Source: Brevibacillus sp051967035
Lineage (GTDB): Bacteria > Bacillota > Bacilli > Brevibacillales > Brevibacillaceae
Assembly: GCF_051967035.1 (NCBI RefSeq)
Contig: NZ_JBQCKK010000002.1
Location: forward strand, 1 to 64,000
Direction: 5' to 3'
DNA: 64,000 nucleotides
Shown: positions 43,124 through 51,955 of the stretch, piece after piece
Numbering within the stretch: the first letter of the stretch is position 1
How the letters are laid out: each line of letters begins with the position of its first letter
Notes under the pieces: generated by a model
Databases searched by the model: none
What the model was told of the DNA's origin: nothing
The model's input: the letters and a program-made list of their open reading frames with translations, nothing else
Made by a program: the position numbers and the translations under genes

Positions 43124-43907
43124 AACGAAGACCATTCTGATCTGGGCCTTTCTTCTGCTCGATCTGTTTCTGTTCTATCAGGTGTACGTGACGCGCATCA
43201 GCCACTGGAATGACAAGGAAGTGGCGCAGGGAGAGAAGTGGAATATGGAGCTGTATCTGAATCAGCAAAATATTGTCCTGGACGCCGAAGTACCGCAAGA
43301 AACGCCGGAAATGGCCTATCTGGACGCGGAGTACGTGGGAATTGCTCCGATAAACTTGCATGAGCTGCCCGGTATTGAGGCGACCGTGGAGAAAATGTCG
43401 CTTGCGGCAAGGCTGAACCCGCCGATCCAGATTCGCGGCCAGCTGACGCCGAATGAGCTATTGCGTCAGATCGGGCCAAGGCTGATGTATGCCGAGCAGT
43501 ACGGACCGGATTCGTATCAGTCGAATCCATCGCGGCTTTTGTACTGGCAGGTTCACGAAAAAATGCCGATCTTCGTAGCGCCTCTGGAAGTGTATGTGGA
43601 CGACGGAGCGATTTTGGGCTATCGGCAAACGTTTTTCCATGTACGCGAACAAAAAGGCGGGCGGCAGGTTATCTCCGGCTATAAGGCACTACTCTCGCTG
43701 GTCGAAAAACAAATGATCCAGCCGGGTGAACGGATTGAGAATGTAAGCCTGGGTTATTACGGTTCATACGATGCGGACATTCAGGCGCTGGCTCCGGTAT
43801 GGCGGGTGGTTCACAATGGCAAGCAGCATTTTGTCAACGCATTTACCGGCGCTCTGGAGCGGGCGATGGTACGCAGCGATGAACAGATAGACAGCCAGGG
43901 AAAGTGA
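43110..43907 (+). CDS. walI: WalI (YycI), regulator of WalK
   Basis: The 265-residue protein begins MDWSRTKTILIWAFLLLDLF, a typical YycI start: cytoplasmic DWxRxKT, one membrane helix, then an extracellular beta domain ending with HFVNAFTGALER. It overlaps walH by 14 bases. Confidence 0.94.
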   Translation: MDWSRTKTILIWAFLLLDLFLFYQVYVTRISHWNDKEVAQGEKWNMELYLNQQNIVLDAEVPQETPEMAYLDAEYVGIAPINLHELPGIEATVEKMSLAARLNPPIQIRGQLTPNELLRQIGPRLMYAEQYGPDSYQSNPSRLLYWQVHEKMPIFVAPLEVYVDDGAILGYRQTFFHVREQKGGRQVISGYKALLSLVEKQMIQPGERIENVSLGYYGSYDADIQALAPVWRVVHNGKQHFVNAFTGALERAMVRSDEQIDSQGK

Positions 43908-43925
43908 CGGGAAGAGGGATGTTCG

Positions 43926-44714
43926 GTGAGATTTAGTGTGTTGGCAAGCGGAAGCACAGGCAATGCCATTTACGTAGCGACAGACCGTGTTTCCGTGTTG
44001 GTTGATGTGGGGATTACGGGCAAGCAGGCAGAGGCGGCGCTGCAAGCAATCGGCGTTAATCCTGCCGATTTGACGGCCATCCTCGTCACCCACGAACACG
44101 TCGACCATATCAAAGGGATCGGCGTTATGGCGCGGCGCTACCAGTTGCCGATTTACGCCAATGAAAAAACATGGGGAGAGCTGAATGGACAGATCGGCGC
44201 GATTAGGGAGGAGCAGAAGCGCCTGTTTGCGGTAGGGGAAAAGCAGGAGCTGGAGGACTTGGGCATCGAGTCGTTCGGCATCTCACACGATGCGGCCGAG
44301 CCGATGGGTTTCTGTTTTTACCACGGCAAGAAGAAGCTCAGTATCGCAACGGATCTGGGCTATGTCAGCGACCGGATCAAGGAGACGATTCGCGGTGCGG
44401 ACGCGTATGTATTCGAGTCCAATCACGATGTCGAGCTGCTGCGGATGTCGCAGTATCCGTGGAGCATCAAACGGCGCATATTAAGCGACGTCGGCCACTT
44501 GTCCAACGAAGCAGCGGGCGACGCCCTGACCGAGTGTTTGACAGGCGGAGCCGAGCGCGTGTACCTGGCCCATTTGAGCAAGGAAAACAACATGATCGAC
44601 CTGGCCCGGTTGACGGTGAAAAATATTTTGGAAGAAAAGGGGCTGACCGTCGGGGATGATGTGCATTTGCGCGATACTTACCCGGACCGCCCGACCAAGC
44701 TGGAAGAGCTATAG
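43926..44714 (+). CDS. walJ: MBL-fold hydrolase WalJ (YycJ)
   Basis: The 262-residue protein is a metallo-beta-lactamase-fold exonuclease-like enzyme linking wall signalling and DNA replication in other species. It has THEHVDHIKGIG, and the downstream histidine in SDVGHLSNEA, plus AHLSKENN. The start is GTG 43926. It overlaps the convergent minus-strand gene by 6 bases. Confidence 0.94.
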   Translation: MRFSVLASGSTGNAIYVATDRVSVLVDVGITGKQAEAALQAIGVNPADLTAILVTHEHVDHIKGIGVMARRYQLPIYANEKTWGELNGQIGAIREEQKRLFAVGEKQELEDLGIESFGISHDAAEPMGFCFYHGKKKLSIATDLGYVSDRIKETIRGADAYVFESNHDVELLRMSQYPWSIKRRILSDVGHLSNEAAGDALTECLTGGAERVYLAHLSKENNMIDLARLTVKNILEEKGLTVGDDVHLRDTYPDRPTKLEEL

Positions 44715-44945
44715 GAGCGGTTCGATCCGGGTCTGGCGACTGCTGAGCGCATCGGAGAGCTTGACCAGGGTATCAAGCTGAAAGCTGAGCTGGCTGTCGA
44801 GCTCTTTCGCCCTGGTTGTCAGCTCGTCATGCGTCAGCAGTCCTTTTGCGACGAGAATGTCGATCAGGGCGTGCAGGACAAGCGTATTCTGGTAATCTGT
44901 TTCCTGCAAATCGGCGAGCTTGGCGATCAGCTGTACTTCTTTCAT
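44709..44945 (-). CDS. Uncharacterised 78-residue protein, antisense to wal operon tail
   Basis: The minus-strand frame gives MKEVQLIAKLADLQETDYQN and a long helical sequence (IDILVAKGLLTHDELTTRA) resembling a small coiled-coil or helix-bundle protein; no family recognised. AAAGGGTTGATAGAGG lies upstream. It is convergent with walJ (6-base overlap), and the wal transcript, whose terminator is at 45005-45042, reads across it. Confidence 0.65.
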   Translation of the reverse strand: MKEVQLIAKLADLQETDYQNTLVLHALIDILVAKGLLTHDELTTRAKELDSQLSFQLDTLVKLSDALSSRQTRIEPLL

Positions 44946-45004
44946 CCTCTATCAACCCTTTCGTTTTGCTGGTGTCGGAAAAGCTTTGCATCTATCATAT
45001 CCGG

Positions 45005-45042
45005 GCTCTCGGTGAAATATTCCGAGAGCTTTTTGCTTTTTT
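45005..45042 (+). terminator. Terminator of the wal operon, beyond the antisense gene
   Basis: GCTCTCGG (45005-45012) with CCGAGAGC (45022-45029), then TTTTTGCTTTTTT. The nearest plus-strand gene upstream is walJ, 290 bases earlier. Confidence 0.88.
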
Positions 45043-45220
45043 CATTCCACAACCTTTCCATATTTCTCACGCGATTTTGCCGAAACCGGGACGTATACTA
45101 AAGGTGTCAAAGGAAATACACAGCAGCGAACTCATACATGCAATCGGCTGACACAGGGGTATAGGTGGAAGGCAAACCTGTAACCCTAGTATTAGTAGAG
45201 GAAGAAGGAGAGTGTGAATC

Positions 45221-46441
45221 ATGGGGTTTTACGATGATTTGACTCAAGTGGAGCGGAAAAAACGAAGCGGTTCAATCGGTCGCACTGTCTTGACGTCCGT
45301 AACGTCAGCGGTGATTGGGGGCATGGTCGTCCTGCTCATGTTGCCGACTCTCTCCAACTCCGGATATATCAATATGGTCGAGCCGGGAACGTCAAACGTC
45401 ATGAGCAATCCCGCAGCCAACCTGTTCGCTACGCCTGTATCCGTGAAGGTAGAAACCGGTACGGTAAACGCGGTGAAAAAAGTGGAGAACGCGGTTGTCG
45501 GCGTCATCAATATCGGCCGTGCGCGAAGCAATTGGTTCAGTAATACGCAAGATATCGAGCAGGGCGAAGGTTCTGGCGTCATTTTCGAGAAAAAGGGCGG
45601 CAAAGCCCATATCATCACCAACTACCACGTCATCGACCAGGCGCAGAAGCTGGAAGTCGCCTTGGCGTCAGGGGAAAAAGTGGAAGCGAAGGTTTTGGGG
45701 GCTGACCCGTATGCCGATCTCGCCGTTCTGGAAATCGACGGCTCCAAGGTAACGGCTGTTGCCGAGCTGGGCGATTCCTCTACGCTACAAGTAGGCGAGC
45801 CGGCAATCGCCATCGGGAACCCTCTCGGCATGAAATTTTCCCGTACGGTGACACAGGGCATAATCAGTTCCCTGGAGCGCTCCATGCCCATGGACTTAAA
45901 CGAAGACGGCCAGGACGACTGGGAGCTGGACGTGTTGCAAACCGACGCAGCGATCAACCCGGGCAACAGCGGTGGCGCCCTCGTCAACATCCAAGGGCAG
46001 GTCATCGGGATCAACACTTTGAAAATTTCCAAAGCCGGCGTGGAAGGTCTGGGCTTTGCCCTGCCGATCAATGACGTGAAAGTCATCGTCAGCGAGCTGA
46101 TGGAAAAAGGCAAGCTGGAACGCGCTTACCTTGGCGTACAGCCATTCGACCTGACCAACGTGCCGCGTGTGCACTGGAAAGAAACCTTGAACCTGCCGGA
46201 TGAAGTCAAAGCAGGGGTCGTCGTCCAAGGCGAAGTCGGCAAGTTCTCTCCAGCAGGCGAAGCCGGCCTGAGACAATACGACGTCATCGTCAAAATGGAC
46301 AACAAGGACATTGCCAACAGTGCGCAGCTGCGCAAATTCCTGACCTTGAACAAAAAGCCGGGTGACACGGTTGTGATTACGTACTACCGGGACGGCTTCA
46401 AGAAGACGGCTACCGTCAAGCTGACGAAAACGCCGCAGTGA
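45221..46441 (+). CDS. HtrA-family membrane serine protease (YyxA type)
   Basis: The 406-residue protein has one N-terminal membrane helix (residues 21-42), then a trypsin-like domain with His136 (TNYHVI), Asp166 (YADLAVLE) and Ser250 (NPGNSGGAL), and one C-terminal PDZ domain (GVVVQGEVGKFSPAGEAGL). It degrades misfolded exported proteins. In B. subtilis yyxA (htrC) follows the wal operon, as here. GGAGAGTG precedes the ATG. Confidence 0.95.
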   Translation: MGFYDDLTQVERKKRSGSIGRTVLTSVTSAVIGGMVVLLMLPTLSNSGYINMVEPGTSNVMSNPAANLFATPVSVKVETGTVNAVKKVENAVVGVINIGRARSNWFSNTQDIEQGEGSGVIFEKKGGKAHIITNYHVIDQAQKLEVALASGEKVEAKVLGADPYADLAVLEIDGSKVTAVAELGDSSTLQVGEPAIAIGNPLGMKFSRTVTQGIISSLERSMPMDLNEDGQDDWELDVLQTDAAINPGNSGGALVNIQGQVIGINTLKISKAGVEGLGFALPINDVKVIVSELMEKGKLERAYLGVQPFDLTNVPRVHWKETLNLPDEVKAGVVVQGEVGKFSPAGEAGLRQYDVIVKMDNKDIANSAQLRKFLTLNKKPGDTVVITYYRDGFKKTATVKLTKTPQ

Positions 46442-46574
46442 TGGCTGATGCGATAGTTGTGTAAGACCAAGCTTGGCGGCGCTCTGGTGGCTGGGGAAAG
46501 ACGGAAGGCAGAAGTCTTTCGGAAAGCCTTTGCCAGACCGGAGCGTCTCGCCAGCAACCAACTGACGGCAATTC

Positions 46575-46686
46575 CGGGACAATTTTGTCCCGTTTGCATA
46601 TAAGTAGTTCCCCCCCTCTATCTATTTGTAAAATAGATCCCTTCTTTGAAGAGCGTCGAGCTGAGATCGACGCTTTCTTTTTTTTG
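46575..46686 (+). terminator. Two hairpins between htrA and the CxxH/CxxC gene
   Basis: A weak one, CGGGACAA-TT-TTGTCCCG (46575-46592), and a strong rho-independent terminator AGCGTCGA (46650-46657) with TCGACGCT (46665-46672) followed by TTCTTTTTTTT. The 380-base gap otherwise shows no gene. Confidence 0.85.
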
Positions 46687-46821
46687 ATGGGGGGCTGGAA
46701 TGCATGTAGCTGATGGTACAGTTCGGATCGGATCGGTACGGTACATGATGGATTTGTTTTGCTGTCATTCTGGGGTAGAATAAGAATCGACGTGAAAATG
46801 CGCGGAAATGAGGTCAGGGAG

Positions 46822-47064
46822 ATGGACAAGATGATGGAAAGCATTCGCATAGAAGGCAAGGAAGTGAAGCTACAGGCGGGATATCCGGTGCGTATTTCCT
46901 GCATGGAGCATCTGGAGCAGGAGCTGGACGACTACGTAAACGACTTCGAGACGGCACCGGACACCTATCCGGCCCAGGCAATCGACGACAGCGCAGCCGA
47001 CAAGCGTTGCCGGGTATGCGGCGAGCCAGGCCAGATTGTGCTCTTGAAAGAGAAAGGAATGTAG
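46822..47064 (+). CDS. CxxH/CxxC protein (YyzF family)
   Basis: The product (80 residues from ATG 46822, AGGTCAGGGAG upstream) contains the paired motifs C-M-E-H (ISCMEHLEQELDDYVNDFE) and C-R-V-C, likely a zinc site. YyzF homologues lie next to rlmH in Bacillales. An alternative start at 46759 would add 21 residues without known homology. Confidence 0.85.
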   Translation: MDKMMESIRIEGKEVKLQAGYPVRISCMEHLEQELDDYVNDFETAPDTYPAQAIDDSAADKRCRVCGEPGQIVLLKEKGM

Positions 47065-47070
47065 ACGAAC

Positions 47071-47550
47071 GTGCACATTTCGATTATCACCGTAGGCAAG
47101 CTGAAAGAAAAGTATTTGCGTGAGGGCATCGACGAGTACAGCAAGCGCCTGTCTACCTACTGCAAGCTGCAAGTAATCGAGGTCAACGACGAAAAAGCCC
47201 CGGAAGAAATGAGCGCGGCCGAAATGGAGCAGGTAAAGCGCAAGGAAGGCGAGCGCATCCTGGCACAGATCAAGCAGGACCAGTATGTGATCGCCCTGGC
47301 GATCGAGGGGCAGATGTGGTCGTCGGAGAAGCTGTCTGCGGAGCTGGACAGGCTGGCGCTGCACGGGCGCAGCCAGGTGGCGTTCGTGATCGGCGGATCG
47401 CTCGGGTTGGCGGATACGGTGCTGAAGCGGGCGGATGCGCTGTTGTCGTTTTCGAAGATGACGTTTCCGCATCAGTTGGTGAGGCTGGTGCTGTTGGAGC
47501 AGGTTTATCGGGCGTTTCGGATTGGGAGGGGGGAGCCTTATCATAAATAG
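47071..47550 (+). CDS. rlmH: 23S rRNA pseudouridine(1915) N3-methyltransferase RlmH
   Basis: RlmH is a SPOUT methyltransferase that methylates pseudouridine 1915 on the 70S ribosome. The 159-residue product has MHISIITVGKLKEKYLREG, IALAIEGQMWSSEKLS, VAFVIGGSLGLAD and the knot-end FSKMTFPHQLVRLVLLEQVY with RGEPYHK. It starts with GTG, 6 bases after yyzF. Confidence 0.97.
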   Translation: MHISIITVGKLKEKYLREGIDEYSKRLSTYCKLQVIEVNDEKAPEEMSAAEMEQVKRKEGERILAQIKQDQYVIALAIEGQMWSSEKLSAELDRLALHGRSQVAFVIGGSLGLADTVLKRADALLSFSKMTFPHQLVRLVLLEQVYRAFRIGRGEPYHK

Positions 47551-48079
47551 TGGTAAATTAGAAAGAAAGGACAAATGCTTCGTCAACTTAGAGGGAGAAT
47601 TTACTTAGCAAGTCTAAGGCAATGTTATTGGATTGAACAGAAGAAACCACTAAGCCTCAAAAAGCATCTTTCAAGAGGCCACTGTGCCAGTAAAAAAATT
47701 ACATGCTCTTTGTATACAATTTAATGGACGATAGGATTTTAAAGAATGATTGGTAGATTTTATCAATATTTTTATTGTTACTGAATCAGGTTAAACTCTA
47801 TTCTTATTGGTGAACAAGGGAAGAGAGGGAGAACTTGCCCCCTGTTAGACAGGTAGACAATATCTAAATCTATCGGAGCCACTGAGGGTTTCTAGTTTTG
47901 AATTTCTACGAACCGTTGTTCAAACTCGCTCCGGAATTCTGTAAAATTTTGTGTAATCTCTCAACTTCTACACTACAATGAGAAGTAGAAAGGTTGGGAG
48001 ATTTTTATGATGTCAAAAGAGCAGATCAAACAGTGGACCAAAAGAGAAAACATGAACTCATTATCCCCGGGGTGAATCA
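47551..48079. other. AT-rich gap with decayed sequence between rlmH and the accessory genes
   Basis: Base composition drops sharply here relative to the flanks. It contains a 49-codon frame (47575-47724, GAAAGGACAA upstream) of no recognised family and a strong terminator (47955-48006). A short frame after it (48007-48075) reads MMSKEQIKQWTKRENMN and then stops; the first residues resemble the start of IS256-type transposases, so it may be a truncated remnant. None can be called a gene. Confidence 0.5.
47955..48006 (+). terminator. Terminator in the accessory island
   Basis: AATCTC...CAAC...TTCTAC (47955-47971) pairs with GTAGAA...GGTTG...GAGATT (47985-48003), a long imperfect stem, then TTTTT. 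Confidence 0.6.
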
Positions 48080-48421
48080 ATGATGACTTCACGATCGTTT
48101 CTTGCACTGTCGGTGCTTTGTGGTTTGCTTGCCTCAACAGGCACCATAATTCTTTGGTACGTTTTGCTCTATAACGTACCAAACCATTCCATTTCAGTAT
48201 TTACCGCTATTTGTCTGCTACTCCCCGCAGTTTTCGGGTTAATTGCTTCATTTCTTTCACAACCGCTTATCATTCTTTCGTTTGTCGTGTCATTACCTTT
48301 AAGTCTTTACTTATTGCTAACAGGAGAGATGTTTAAACTGTTTTTTGTCACTTCGATTTTGTATCTAGTATCCGCAGCCCTCAAATGGAAAACATCGAAA
48401 GGGGCAGTTAATGGAGATTAA
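48080..48421 (+). CDS. Small multi-helix membrane protein, unknown
   Basis: The 113-residue product MMTSRSFLALSVLCGLLAS has about four hydrophobic segments and a basic C-terminus (LKWKTSKGAVNGD). Nothing points to a family. GGGGTG lies 5 bases before the ATG. Its place upstream of a bacteriocin-type exporter makes it a candidate accessory or immunity protein, but that is a guess. Confidence 0.55.
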   Translation: MMTSRSFLALSVLCGLLASTGTIILWYVLLYNVPNHSISVFTAICLLLPAVFGLIASFLSQPLIILSFVVSLPLSLYLLLTGEMFKLFFVTSILYLVSAALKWKTSKGAVNGD

Positions 48422-48633
48422 AGCTCCAATACTAGGGCAAAGTTTTAATTCAAAAGTTTTACCAACTTGGGCAACAGGCTGGTGAGCAGCAAATGTTTTT
48501 CTAAATATTGGAGCTAAGTTTAAATAAGGCGAAATATGCCACTCTCTATGCTCATCGCTATACTTTAATGGCAGCGTGGGGCACCGTGTTACAAGTATCG
48601 GCAACGTATTTGTTAATAAGTGCAAGTGTTTAA
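48412..48633 (+). pseudogene. Broken small membrane-protein gene
   Basis: ATG 48412 reads MEIKAPILGQSFNSKVLPTW and then hits TGA at 48484. In the same frame FLNIGAKF follows, and after a one-base shift near 48520 the reading AKYATLYAHRYTLMAAWGTV, LQVSATYLLISASV continues to a stop at 48631. The parts together make a plausible protein with a hydrophobic end, so this looks like a gene disrupted by a stop and a frameshift. Confidence 0.35.
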
Positions 48634-48698
48634 CTTGAAATAAAAGAAAATCTGTGAAACTCAAAGGATATAGATAAAAGTCTCGTATTTGTTGCTTT

Positions 48699-48741
48699 GG
48701 ATTGCCCCCCTTTCTGTAAGACAGGGGGGCAATCCCTTTTT
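48699..48741 (+). terminator. Terminator upstream of the bacteriocin-type exporter genes
   Basis: GGATTGCCCCCCT (48699-48711) pairs perfectly with AGGGGGGCAATCC (48723-48735), then CTTTTT. It separates the decayed genes from the exporter genes. Confidence 0.85.
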
Positions 48742-48930
48742 CTGCAAGCAGAATCATATAGACAAAGGAATTTGTACAATTTATAATATTCAATTGTAAA
48801 AAATAGTAAAAATACCTGTTAATAGGGGAACATATCTCTTATAGATCTGATCGTCGAAAACTTGACGATATCTTTTGGCAATGATTGAACGTTGCGTTTA
48901 CAAGAGCCCTGAAAAAAGGGGAGCGGATGC

Positions 48931-51231
48931 ATGAAAAGGACGTTATCAAGTTTGCTTATCATTATTTTCGCTTTGTCTTTTCTGTTGGCATACAATCAGA
49001 CTTATCGTACGGAGCTTGAGCAAATGGAAAAGGCAGGAGAGGGGGACTCAAAGCCTTTCCAGATACCGAATTATGCCAACTTTGCTTCACCCAGTGAAAT
49101 GTACCCGATTTTACTTGATGCGGCTATAGAAGCTAAGGTGAATCTGTTTCGAACATCTATTGATTACGGTGTAGATGACGAGGTTCGGATTCACAAGTAT
49201 GTGCTACTGACAAGCAACACGCGGTTTTTTGATTCGTTTCGATTAAAAAGCGGCAGGTTTCTCACAGTACAAGATACCCAACAGGGGAATGCCTATCTAT
49301 CTACGGTAGAATCTGAAGACCAGAATCAAAGTGGAATTATAAAAATGTTCGGCAGTCAGCGGCTGATCGAAATCAAGCCACTGCAAATGGCCTACAGTCA
49401 TCTCCCAGTAGAGGGTCAGTATTTTATAGAGGGATCGGATGAACAATATCATCAGTTTGTAAACCAAGTTATCAATAAGATCGTTGCGAAAAAATTGGTT
49501 GAAAATGGAACACAGCTAACCTCTGAAGACTTTAAGGGGGACTTTGATACTTCTGGAAAAATGGAAATCGAGGAAGATTTCTTTACATACATCAGATACT
49601 TGGTTTTTATCGTGACGCTATTGATGCTCGTCTACTATGTTTTTAACGAGTCAAAGCAGATCGGCGTCATGAAATTGCATGGCGTGTCTAACTTGTATCT
49701 ATGGTACGTGGTCATCGGAAGATTGGTGACCGTTATCTATGTACTGGCGGCAGTCGTTTCTGTACTCGCAGCCTTGCTTGTGAAAGATACAACCTCTATT
49801 TTCATAGGAAGGGTCATTCTTTCTCAATGGATAAGTTACGTTGTGGCCATTTTGCTCTCACTACTCGCCTATATCTGCATTGCTGGAATCAAGATCATGG
49901 ATGCCATCAAAAACCGCAAAGCAACAAATGGTATCGTTGCTTTGAACACGCTACTCAAAATCGGTTGCTCTATATTTTTGGCCTTGGTCATCCTTCCGAT
50001 ATGGAATCAGTTTGATGAGTTGCGCATCCAACAAGAAAATGCGAAAAATTGGGAACGAAGCAAGGATTACGGTGTGTTTTATCCCGTCAAAGTCGGAAAT
50101 GATTTGGAAGATTTAGAGAGAGGTTCGCCGAAAACGACTGCGGCGGAAGTTACAGGCCTCTATCCCCTGCTCAATAAAATGGGAGCTATCTTCATTGATG
50201 CAGGTAGCTACCGGGAATCAATGCTTCTTCTGAACAAGAATTTTCGCAATATCCGCTCCATCTCGGTAAATATCAACTATCTCCAGGAGTTTCCTGTCTA
50301 CGATGCCCAAGGAAATCCTGTGAACATTTCAGAGGATACAAGCGACTTCATTTTGCTTGTTCCTGAAAAACACCGTAACAAGGAACAAGAAATTTTGAAT
50401 TACTTTACGAAAAACAGGAAGAACCTTGTTGAGGCAGACGAAAATCTGTTTCAGGTAGGAGTTCCAGATCGTGTAAGAAATCAACGGTTGTCTATCATCT
50501 GGACGGCAAATAACCAGAAAATATTCAGCTTTAATCCCGAAGTGTTTCGATTGGAAAACAATAGGATTGTCGATCCAATTATTCAGGTCGTTACGGAGAA
50601 AAACAGTCTCGTTGCAGACAAGGCCAACATCATGACTGGAGGCGGAGCGCGGGATTCGTTAAAAGTGAAATTGATTAACAGAGATAGCGAACAGACTTTC
50701 AGATTGCTCGAATCTGAACTGAAAAGGCTGCAGCTCGATGATAACCTGACAAACCTGATATCAGTCGACCAATACGTGCTACAACAAATATATGAATTGA
50801 AAAAGACAAGAACCCAGCTGTTGTTCGTCAGTCTTGGGCTGGCAGCTGGATTGTTAGTGTTGGTCGTACAGAATTTGAGCGTGTTTTTTAGTAAATTTCA
50901 GCGAAGATTTATCGTGCGCCGATTATTCGGCACTGGTTTTTTCAGAACATACAAGGAATATATGTGGTGGCTATCGGCAACATGGATTATTCAGCTCGGC
51001 GTTTGCTTGTTAGTGAACAGCGGGTTCGCATCCTATCTGTTGCAAAAGGCGGGAAGCGTATTTGTAGTGGCGGCATCCCTCAACCAGGCAATCGGATCGT
51101 CTAGTGATCGTGTGCTTGTAATAGGGAGCGGCGTGGTCGCGATTGAATGTATAGCGTCTGTTCTTGCGCTCTTTGCGATCGAGCGTACAAATAAAGGGAA
51201 AATCCTAAAAGGAGGTGGGGGAGCAGCATGA
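48931..51231 (+). CDS. Bacteriocin-associated integral membrane protein (DUF1430 / putative immunity family)
   Basis: The 766-residue protein has a signal-anchor helix (residues 4-20), a large extracellular region, a helix bundle (about 225-330), a second extracellular region and a C-terminal helix bundle (about 635-755), as in MacB/FtsX-like permeases. The size, layout and the partner ATPase that starts 4 bases inside its end match the lactococcin-972-type exporter permease family. It probably exports or gives immunity to a peptide. No bacteriocin gene lies nearby. AAAAGGGGAGCGG precedes the ATG. Confidence 0.75.
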   Translation: MKRTLSSLLIIIFALSFLLAYNQTYRTELEQMEKAGEGDSKPFQIPNYANFASPSEMYPILLDAAIEAKVNLFRTSIDYGVDDEVRIHKYVLLTSNTRFFDSFRLKSGRFLTVQDTQQGNAYLSTVESEDQNQSGIIKMFGSQRLIEIKPLQMAYSHLPVEGQYFIEGSDEQYHQFVNQVINKIVAKKLVENGTQLTSEDFKGDFDTSGKMEIEEDFFTYIRYLVFIVTLLMLVYYVFNESKQIGVMKLHGVSNLYLWYVVIGRLVTVIYVLAAVVSVLAALLVKDTTSIFIGRVILSQWISYVVAILLSLLAYICIAGIKIMDAIKNRKATNGIVALNTLLKIGCSIFLALVILPIWNQFDELRIQQENAKNWERSKDYGVFYPVKVGNDLEDLERGSPKTTAAEVTGLYPLLNKMGAIFIDAGSYRESMLLLNKNFRNIRSISVNINYLQEFPVYDAQGNPVNISEDTSDFILLVPEKHRNKEQEILNYFTKNRKNLVEADENLFQVGVPDRVRNQRLSIIWTANNQKIFSFNPEVFRLENNRIVDPIIQVVTEKNSLVADKANIMTGGGARDSLKVKLINRDSEQTFRLLESELKRLQLDDNLTNLISVDQYVLQQIYELKKTRTQLLFVSLGLAAGLLVLVVQNLSVFFSKFQRRFIVRRLFGTGFFRTYKEYMWWLSATWIIQLGVCLLVNSGFASYLLQKAGSVFVVAASLNQAIGSSSDRVLVIGSGVVAIECIASVLALFAIERTNKGKILKGGGGAA

Positions 51232-51869
51232 ACACGGTATGTGAGCTTGTGGATGTCAGTAAATGCTATCAAGATCACCAAGTACTTGATCGCTTCCATT
51301 TGAAAGTACATGAAGGAGAGATGGTTGCCATTACCGGGAAAAGCGGCTCAGGTAAGACAACAGTCCTCAACATCATCGGATTGTTGGAAAATCCGAGCAG
51401 TGGCACCGTCAAACTTTTCGATAAGAAGAGTCCGCGGATTGGATCGGCTCAGGCAAACAGGCTGCTCAGAACAAGAATGGCTTATTTGTTCCAGAACTAC
51501 GCATTGATTGATGATGCCACTGTTGACGATAACCTTGAGATTCCACTGCTCTATTCCGGGAAGACAAGAGCGGAGAAGCAGAAAGCAAAAAAAGAAGCAT
51601 TGGAGAAAGTGGGATTGAATCTTTCGCTCAAGCAAAAAACATACGGTCTTTCGGGCGGAGAGCAGCAGCGGGTGGCAATCGCGAGAATATTGCTAAAGCC
51701 GTGCGACCTCATCCTGGCCGATGAACCCACAGGCTCATTGGATGTGGACAACAGAAATGAAATTGTGAAGCTTCTGAAGGAATTGAATCACCAAGGAAAA
51801 ACCATCATCATGGTCACCCATGATGACTACGTTGCAGGAGAATGCAGCAGAGTAATTACGCTGTCATAA
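51228..51869 (+). CDS. Bacteriocin-type export ABC transporter ATPase
   Basis: The 213-residue ABC ATPase has Walker A GKSGSGKTTVLNIIG at about residue 35, Q-loop LFQNYALID, signature LSGGEQQRVAIARILL, Walker B LILADEPTGSLD and switch histidine in MVTHDDY. The short length and MacB/LolD-like features match the lactococcin-972 export group. The ATG overlaps the permease stop (4 bases), so the two are translationally coupled. Confidence 0.88.
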   Translation: MNTVCELVDVSKCYQDHQVLDRFHLKVHEGEMVAITGKSGSGKTTVLNIIGLLENPSSGTVKLFDKKSPRIGSAQANRLLRTRMAYLFQNYALIDDATVDDNLEIPLLYSGKTRAEKQKAKKEALEKVGLNLSLKQKTYGLSGGEQQRVAIARILLKPCDLILADEPTGSLDVDNRNEIVKLLKELNHQGKTIIMVTHDDYVAGECSRVITLS

Positions 51870-51901
51870 GGCCGAGAGGTAGAGCCTGCCCCCTCCGTTA
51901 C

Positions 51902-51955
51902 AAACCAAAGCTTTTATCCGTGCGACCCACCGGAGAAAGCTTTGGTTTTTGTTTT
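51902..51955 (+). terminator. Terminator after the ABC exporter
   Basis: AAACCAAAGCTTT (51902-51914) pairs with AAAGCTTTGGTTT (51936-51948), then TTGTTTT. Confidence 0.88.

Noticed and set aside
47575..47724. 49-codon frame after rlmH with a decent GAAAGGACAA site
   Set aside because: No family resemblance and sits in decayed AT-rich DNA; left as unresolved rather than called a gene.
48365..48793. 142-codon minus-strand frame
   Set aside because: It overlaps the terminator and the plus-strand membrane genes, with no start site; it mirrors the broken plus-strand gene.
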